This document shows positions 5,834 through 8,200 of a stretch of DNA of 8,200 nt, piece after piece. The notes below the pieces were generated by a model. It ran no database searches and had not been told where the DNA came from. It was given only the letters and a program-made list of their open reading frames with translations. Source of the stretch: an uncultured Curvibacter sp. Its GTDB lineage: Bacteria > Pseudomonadota > Gammaproteobacteria > Burkholderiales > Burkholderiaceae. How positions within the stretch are numbered: the stretch's first letter is position 1; each line of letters opens with the position of its first letter. Made by a program: the position numbers and the translations under genes. The stretch covers positions 1-8,200 of the forward strand of contig CAMLNH010000113.1 in assembly GCA_946481355.1 (NCBI GenBank), given 5' to 3'.

Positions 5834-7612
5834 TCAGAGCCGGTGCGACTGCAGCCAGAGCTCGAGCAGGGCGATCTGCCAGAGCTTGGAGCCGCGCAGC
5901 GGTGTGATGTGCTGGTCCGGGGCGGCCAGCAGTTGCTTGACGTAGTCGGGGCGGAACAGCCCGCGCTGCTGCGCGGCCGGACTGTGCAGCGTGTCCTTGA
6001 CCCACTCCAGCGTGGGGCCAGAGAGGTACTTGAGCATGGGCACGGGGAAGTAGCCCTTGGGGCGATCGATCACCTCACGCGGCAGCATGCTGCGGGCCAC
6101 GGCCTTGAGGATGCCCTTGCCGCCGTCGGAGAGCTTGTCCTGCGCGGGCAGGCGCGCGGCCAGCTCCACCAGTTCGTGGTCCAGGAAGGGCACGCGGGCT
6201 TCCAGGCCCCAGGCCATGGTCATGCTGTCCACGCGCTTGACCGGGTCGTCCACCAGCATCACGGTGGTGTCCAGGCGCAGGGCCTGCGCCAGCGGCGTGT
6301 CGGCGCCGGGCTGGGCGAAGTGGCGTGCCACGAAGCTGCGGCTGGCGTCGGGCGCCGCATAGGCCTCGCTCACGGTACGCAGGTACTCCTCGGGATCGCG
6401 GTCGAAGAACACGCGGGTGTAGTCGTCCACGGGCTGGCTGCTTTCGGCCAGCGGCGGGTACCAGTGGTAGCCGGCGAAGACCTCGTCCGCGCCCTGGCCG
6501 CTCTGCACCACCTTGACGTGCTGCGAGACCTCGCGCGAGAGCAGGTAGAAGCCGATGTTGTCGTAGCTCACCATGGGCTCGGCCATGGCGTGGATGGTGT
6601 CGGGCAGATGGGACAGCATCGTGTGGCCATCGATGCGGATCTGGTGGTGCTTCGTCGCAAAGGTCTTGGCCACAAGGTCCGAGTACCGGAACTCGTCGCC
6701 CTGCTCGCCGTTGGCAGCCTCGAAGCCGATCGAGAAGGTGTTGAGGTCTTTCTGCCCGGCGCGTGCCAGCAGCGCAACGATCAGGCTCGAATCCACGCCG
6801 CCCGAGAGCAGCACGCCCACAGGCACGTCGGCCACCATGCGGCGTGCCACAGCTTTTTCCAGCGCCACCTGCACCATGCGTTCGCGCTCCTTGTAGGGCA
6901 GCGCGGTCAGAGCCGGGTCGGTGGCGAAGGGCGGGTTCCAGTAGCGCGTCTCCTGCATGCGGCCGTCGGCCTCGTAGACGCGCACGGTGGCCGGGGGCAG
7001 CTTGCGCACGCCGCGCAGCAGGGTGCGCGGCGGCGGCACCACGGCGTGCCACATGAGGTAGTGCTCGAGCGCGACGGGGTCGATGGCGGTGTCCACATCG
7101 CCTGCGGCCAGCAGGGCCGGCAGCGTTGACGCAAAGCGCAGGCGCATGCCGTCGGCCGAGACGCTGAGGTACAGGGGCTTGATGCCGAAGCGGTCGCGCC
7201 CCAGCACCACGCGGCCGCTGTCGCGTTCGTGGATGGCGAAGGCGAACATGCCGTGGAAGCGCTGCACGCAGTCCGGGCCCCAGTGCTGGTAGGCACGCAG
7301 CAGGACTTCGGTGTCGCCGTCGGAGAAGAAGCGGTGGCCCGCTGCTTCGAGTTCGGCGCGCAGTTCGCGGTAGTTGTAGATGCAGCCGTTGAAGACCAGC
7401 GTGAGGCCCAGCTCGGGCGCCACCATGGGCTGCTGCGCACGTTCGCTCAGATCGATGATCTTGAGGCGGCGGTGGCCGAAGGCCACGCGCCCCTGCTGGA
7501 AGCTGCCGCCGGCATCCGGGCCCCGGGGCTGCAGCACTTGCGCCATGCGCTCGACGGCCGAGGTGTCGGCCGTCTGATGATCAAAGCGGATCTCTCCAGT
7601 GATGCCACACAA
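5834..7612 (-). CDS. asnO: N-acetylglutaminylglutamine amidotransferase (asparagine-synthase family)
   Basis: This 592-residue cytoplasmic enzyme is thought to amidate the C-terminal carboxylate of N-acetylglutaminylglutamine, using glutamine and ATP, to give the osmolyte NAGGN. The N-terminal class II glutaminase domain starts MCGITGE, with Cys2 as nucleophile. It carries RGPDAGG, GHRRLKIIDLS, VFNGCIYNYRELR and SDGDTEVLL. The synthetase domain has the ATP-pyrophosphatase loop LLSGGVDSS (268-276), SGQGADEVFAGY (371-382) and WGLEARVPFLDHELVE. All these match asparagine synthetase B, but the adjacent ngg and M42 genes identify the NAGGN-specific paralogue. The start codon is TTG (minus strand, 7612-7610): this position puts Cys directly after the initiator Met, AGGA lies 8 nt upstream, and an in-frame stop occurs a little further up with no ATG between. 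It is the first gene of the operon. Confidence 0.94.
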   Translation of the reverse strand: MCGITGEIRFDHQTADTSAVERMAQVLQPRGPDAGGSFQQGRVAFGHRRLKIIDLSERAQQPMVAPELGLTLVFNGCIYNYRELRAELEAAGHRFFSDGDTEVLLRAYQHWGPDCVQRFHGMFAFAIHERDSGRVVLGRDRFGIKPLYLSVSADGMRLRFASTLPALLAAGDVDTAIDPVALEHYLMWHAVVPPPRTLLRGVRKLPPATVRVYEADGRMQETRYWNPPFATDPALTALPYKERERMVQVALEKAVARRMVADVPVGVLLSGGVDSSLIVALLARAGQKDLNTFSIGFEAANGEQGDEFRYSDLVAKTFATKHHQIRIDGHTMLSHLPDTIHAMAEPMVSYDNIGFYLLSREVSQHVKVVQSGQGADEVFAGYHWYPPLAESSQPVDDYTRVFFDRDPEEYLRTVSEAYAAPDASRSFVARHFAQPGADTPLAQALRLDTTVMLVDDPVKRVDSMTMAWGLEARVPFLDHELVELAARLPAQDKLSDGGKGILKAVARSMLPREVIDRPKGYFPVPMLKYLSGPTLEWVKDTLHSPAAQQRGLFRPDYVKQLLAAPDQHITPLRGSKLWQIALLELWLQSHRL

Positions 7613-7620
7613 TGTTCTGT

Positions 7621-7627
7621 TCCTCTC
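7621..7627 (-). promoter_or_regulatory. Ribosome binding site for the TTG start of asnO
   Basis: GAGAGGA on the minus strand ends 8 nt before the TTG at 7612. It supports initiation at this non-ATG codon, which is also required for Cys2 of the glutaminase domain. Confidence 0.75.
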
Positions 7628-7718
7628 TGTGGGTTGACGGGAAAGCCGTCTACCTTAACCCGCAGACCCTTTTCGCAGCAAATGGGTCAGGAATAGACAG
7701 TCATGTTAGGAGGCTCGT

Positions 7719-7747
7719 GTTATATGGATTCATTGCTATGTAAAAAA
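7719..7747 (-). promoter_or_regulatory. Candidate promoter of the NAGGN operon
   Basis: On the minus strand TATAAC (7724-7719) matches five of six bases of the sigma-70 -10 consensus. A T-rich run (7747-7742) lies 17 nt upstream where a -35 box would be, but it fits TTGACA poorly. TTTACA (7744-7739) is a better -35 but only 14 nt away. A good -10 with a weak -35 would be compatible with a stress sigma factor such as RpoS or with an activator. This is a guess from sequence; GTGACA at 7761-7756 could define another promoter with a weaker -10. Confidence 0.35.
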
Positions 7748-7752
7748 TAGCA
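7734..7752. promoter_or_regulatory. Candidate operator: TGCTAT-N7-ATAGCA dyad
   Basis: This is a perfect 6-bp inverted repeat with a 7-bp AT-rich spacer (GTAAAAA) in the promoter region of asnO. Its centre fits the T-N11-A pattern of LysR-type binding boxes: T7737 and A7749 are separated by 11 bases, within CTAT...ATAG. It overlaps the -35 area of the candidate promoter, so a bound protein could activate or repress. The neighbouring LysR-type gene is a natural candidate regulator, but nothing here proves the pairing. Confidence 0.4.
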
Positions 7753-7758
7753 TGATGT

Positions 7759-7772
7759 CACCCTATATGGTG
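7759..7772. repeat. Small inverted repeat CACC-CTATAT-GGTG
   Basis: A perfect 4-bp inverted repeat with a 6-bp spacer lies 6 bp beyond the larger dyad, on the side away from asnO. It may be a second protein-binding site upstream of the promoter. It is short enough to arise by chance. Confidence 0.25.
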
Positions 7773-7826
7773 CGATCAGGCGAATTTTCATGATGTGGTC
7801 TGCACTTGTCAGACCATGCATGCGGG

Positions 7827-7855
7827 CGAGAGTCCCCAGCCTCAGCGGGGTCTCG
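7827..7855 (-). terminator. Possible hairpin after the LysR-type gene
   Basis: CGAGA and CCCC (interrupted by a 2-nt bulge, GT) can pair with GGGG and TCTCG across a 9-nt loop. This gives a GC-rich imperfect stem of 9 bp, 30-58 bp past the stop of the LysR-type gene. No T-run follows on the minus strand, so an intrinsic terminator is not demonstrated. It may still insulate the operon from upstream transcription. Confidence 0.3.
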
Positions 7856-7884
7856 GCGTCGCAGAAAGGGGACGATGGCGGCGA

Positions 7885-8200
7885 TCAGCTCGCGAGCACG
7901 GGGCCGACGACCGCATCGAGCTGCGCGCGCAGCCAGCGATGGGCCGCGTCCTGCTGGTAGCGCGCGTGCCAGATCGCGTACATGGGCAGAGTGGGGCAGG
8001 CCAGCGGCGGCGCGCAGCTGGCCAGGCCGGTGAAGGTCTGGCGCGCGAGCAGGCCCGGCACGGTGGCCAGCAGTGCCGTGCCGCGCAGGAAGGCGGGCAG
8101 CGCGCTGAAGCTCGGACGCTGCGCGCGCACGGGCCGCACCAGCCGGAGGCCGGCCACCGCTTCAATGCGCCTCACTCCTGACGCAATCGCACCCTCAGCC
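7885..8200 (-). CDS. LysR-type transcriptional regulator, C-terminal end (5' part outside window)
   Basis: The frame is open to the right edge, and the roughly 105 residues seen match the end of the effector-binding domain of LysR-type regulators. The typical signature is PSFSALPAFLRGTALLATVPGLLAR, followed by a segment ending LPMYAIWHARYQQDAAHRWLRAQLD, close to the family's common 'W..R...D.AHRWLR' ending. The DNA-binding helix-turn-helix lies outside the window. GTG at 8175 is in frame but is not the true start, because the family is about 300 residues long. The gene is on the same strand as the NAGGN operon, with its stop 272 bp before asnO. It could regulate the operon, but LysR-type regulators more often control divergent genes, so this is only possible. 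Effector unknown. Confidence 0.88.
   Translation of the reverse strand, partial: AEGAIASGVRRIEAVAGLRLVRPVRAQRPSFSALPAFLRGTALLATVPGLLARQTFTGLASCAPPLACPTLPMYAIWHARYQQDAAHRWLRAQLDAVVGPVLAS

Larger units (their letters stand above)
7613..7884. other. Intergenic region ahead of the NAGGN operon
   Basis: These 272 bp separate the 3' end of the LysR-type gene from asnO; both genes are on the minus strand. I see no convincing coding frame. The part at about 7690-7800 is strikingly AT-rich: 30 of 81 bases in 7720-7800 are G or C by hand count, against a much richer surround. It holds two inverted repeats (7734-7752 and 7759-7772) and two short direct repeats: TATATGG at 7721-7727 and 7764-7770, and CATGATGT at 7751-7758 and 7789-7796. 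This is the only plausible place in the window for the operon promoter. A 5' leader of about 100 nt would follow. Confidence 0.7.

Noticed and set aside
4068..5945. A 625-codon open frame on the plus strand opposite ngg
   Set aside because: It is an antisense shadow of GC-rich codons. The translation is low-complexity (rich in His, Val, Ala, Gly and Gln) with no recognisable domain, while the minus strand encodes a clear GNAT/ATP-grasp protein.
5817..6005. A 63-residue N-terminal extension of Ngg
   Set aside because: It overlaps the asnO coding region, is Ala/Arg-rich and has no matching ribosome site. ATG 5816 has a strong one at the right distance.
5843..7129. A 428-codon plus-strand open frame opposite asnO
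   Set aside because: The composition is biased and His/Ala/Gly-rich, with no motif, and it lies fully antisense to a well-supported amidotransferase.
5834..7612. Ordinary asparagine synthetase B (asnB) as the identity of the first operon gene
   Set aside because: The domains fit, but adjacency to the GNAT/ATP-grasp fusion and the M42 gene is specific to the NAGGN locus, so asnO is the better call.
7795..8181. A plus-strand open frame of 128 codons near the right edge
   Set aside because: It is antisense to the LysR-type C-terminus, which has a clear family signature on the minus strand.

Overview
This GC-rich window has dense, tightly packed genes and looks chromosomal, most likely from a betaproteobacterium of the Burkholderiales (Comamonadaceae-like). 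That assignment rests on base composition, codon use and the look of the proteins; no rRNA or other marker is present. I see no mobile element, CRISPR array or tRNA.

Layout. (1) 1-1783, plus strand: the C-terminal part of an OmpR-type response regulator (cut by the left edge) and its partner membrane sensor histidine kinase, joined by an ATGA overlap. (2) 1784-1822: a 39-bp gap between convergent genes, with two overlapping small inverted repeats at the kinase stop codon. (3) 7612 down to 1823, minus strand: a four-gene operon encoding an asparagine-synthase-like amidotransferase (asnO), a GNAT/ATP-grasp fusion enzyme (ngg), an M42-family metallopeptidase and an MscS-type mechanosensitive channel. 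(4) 7613-7884: a 272-bp intergenic region whose AT-rich part (about 7690-7800) carries candidate promoter and operator sequences for the operon. (5) 7885-8200, minus strand: the C-terminal end of a LysR-type regulator cut by the right edge.

The centre of interest is the operon. asnO, ngg and the M42 gene form the conserved 'trio' known to make the compatible solute N-acetylglutaminylglutamine amide (NAGGN) under osmotic stress. Ngg acetylates and joins two glutamine units, and AsnO amidates the free carboxylate. The M42 enzyme belongs to the locus but its role is not settled; turnover of the dipeptide is plausible. The fourth gene, an MscS channel, begins 20 bp after the M42 gene in the same direction. 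This suggests an osmotic cycle of synthesis during hyperosmotic stress and release (and perhaps breakdown) on downshock. The trio is established knowledge; the functional link to the channel is inference.

The asnO start is a TTG codon, fixed by the need for Cys at position 2. The ngg start lies at 5816, well inside a longer open frame. The M42 gene lacks a visible Shine-Dalgarno sequence and overlaps ngg by 4 bp, so it probably depends on translational coupling.
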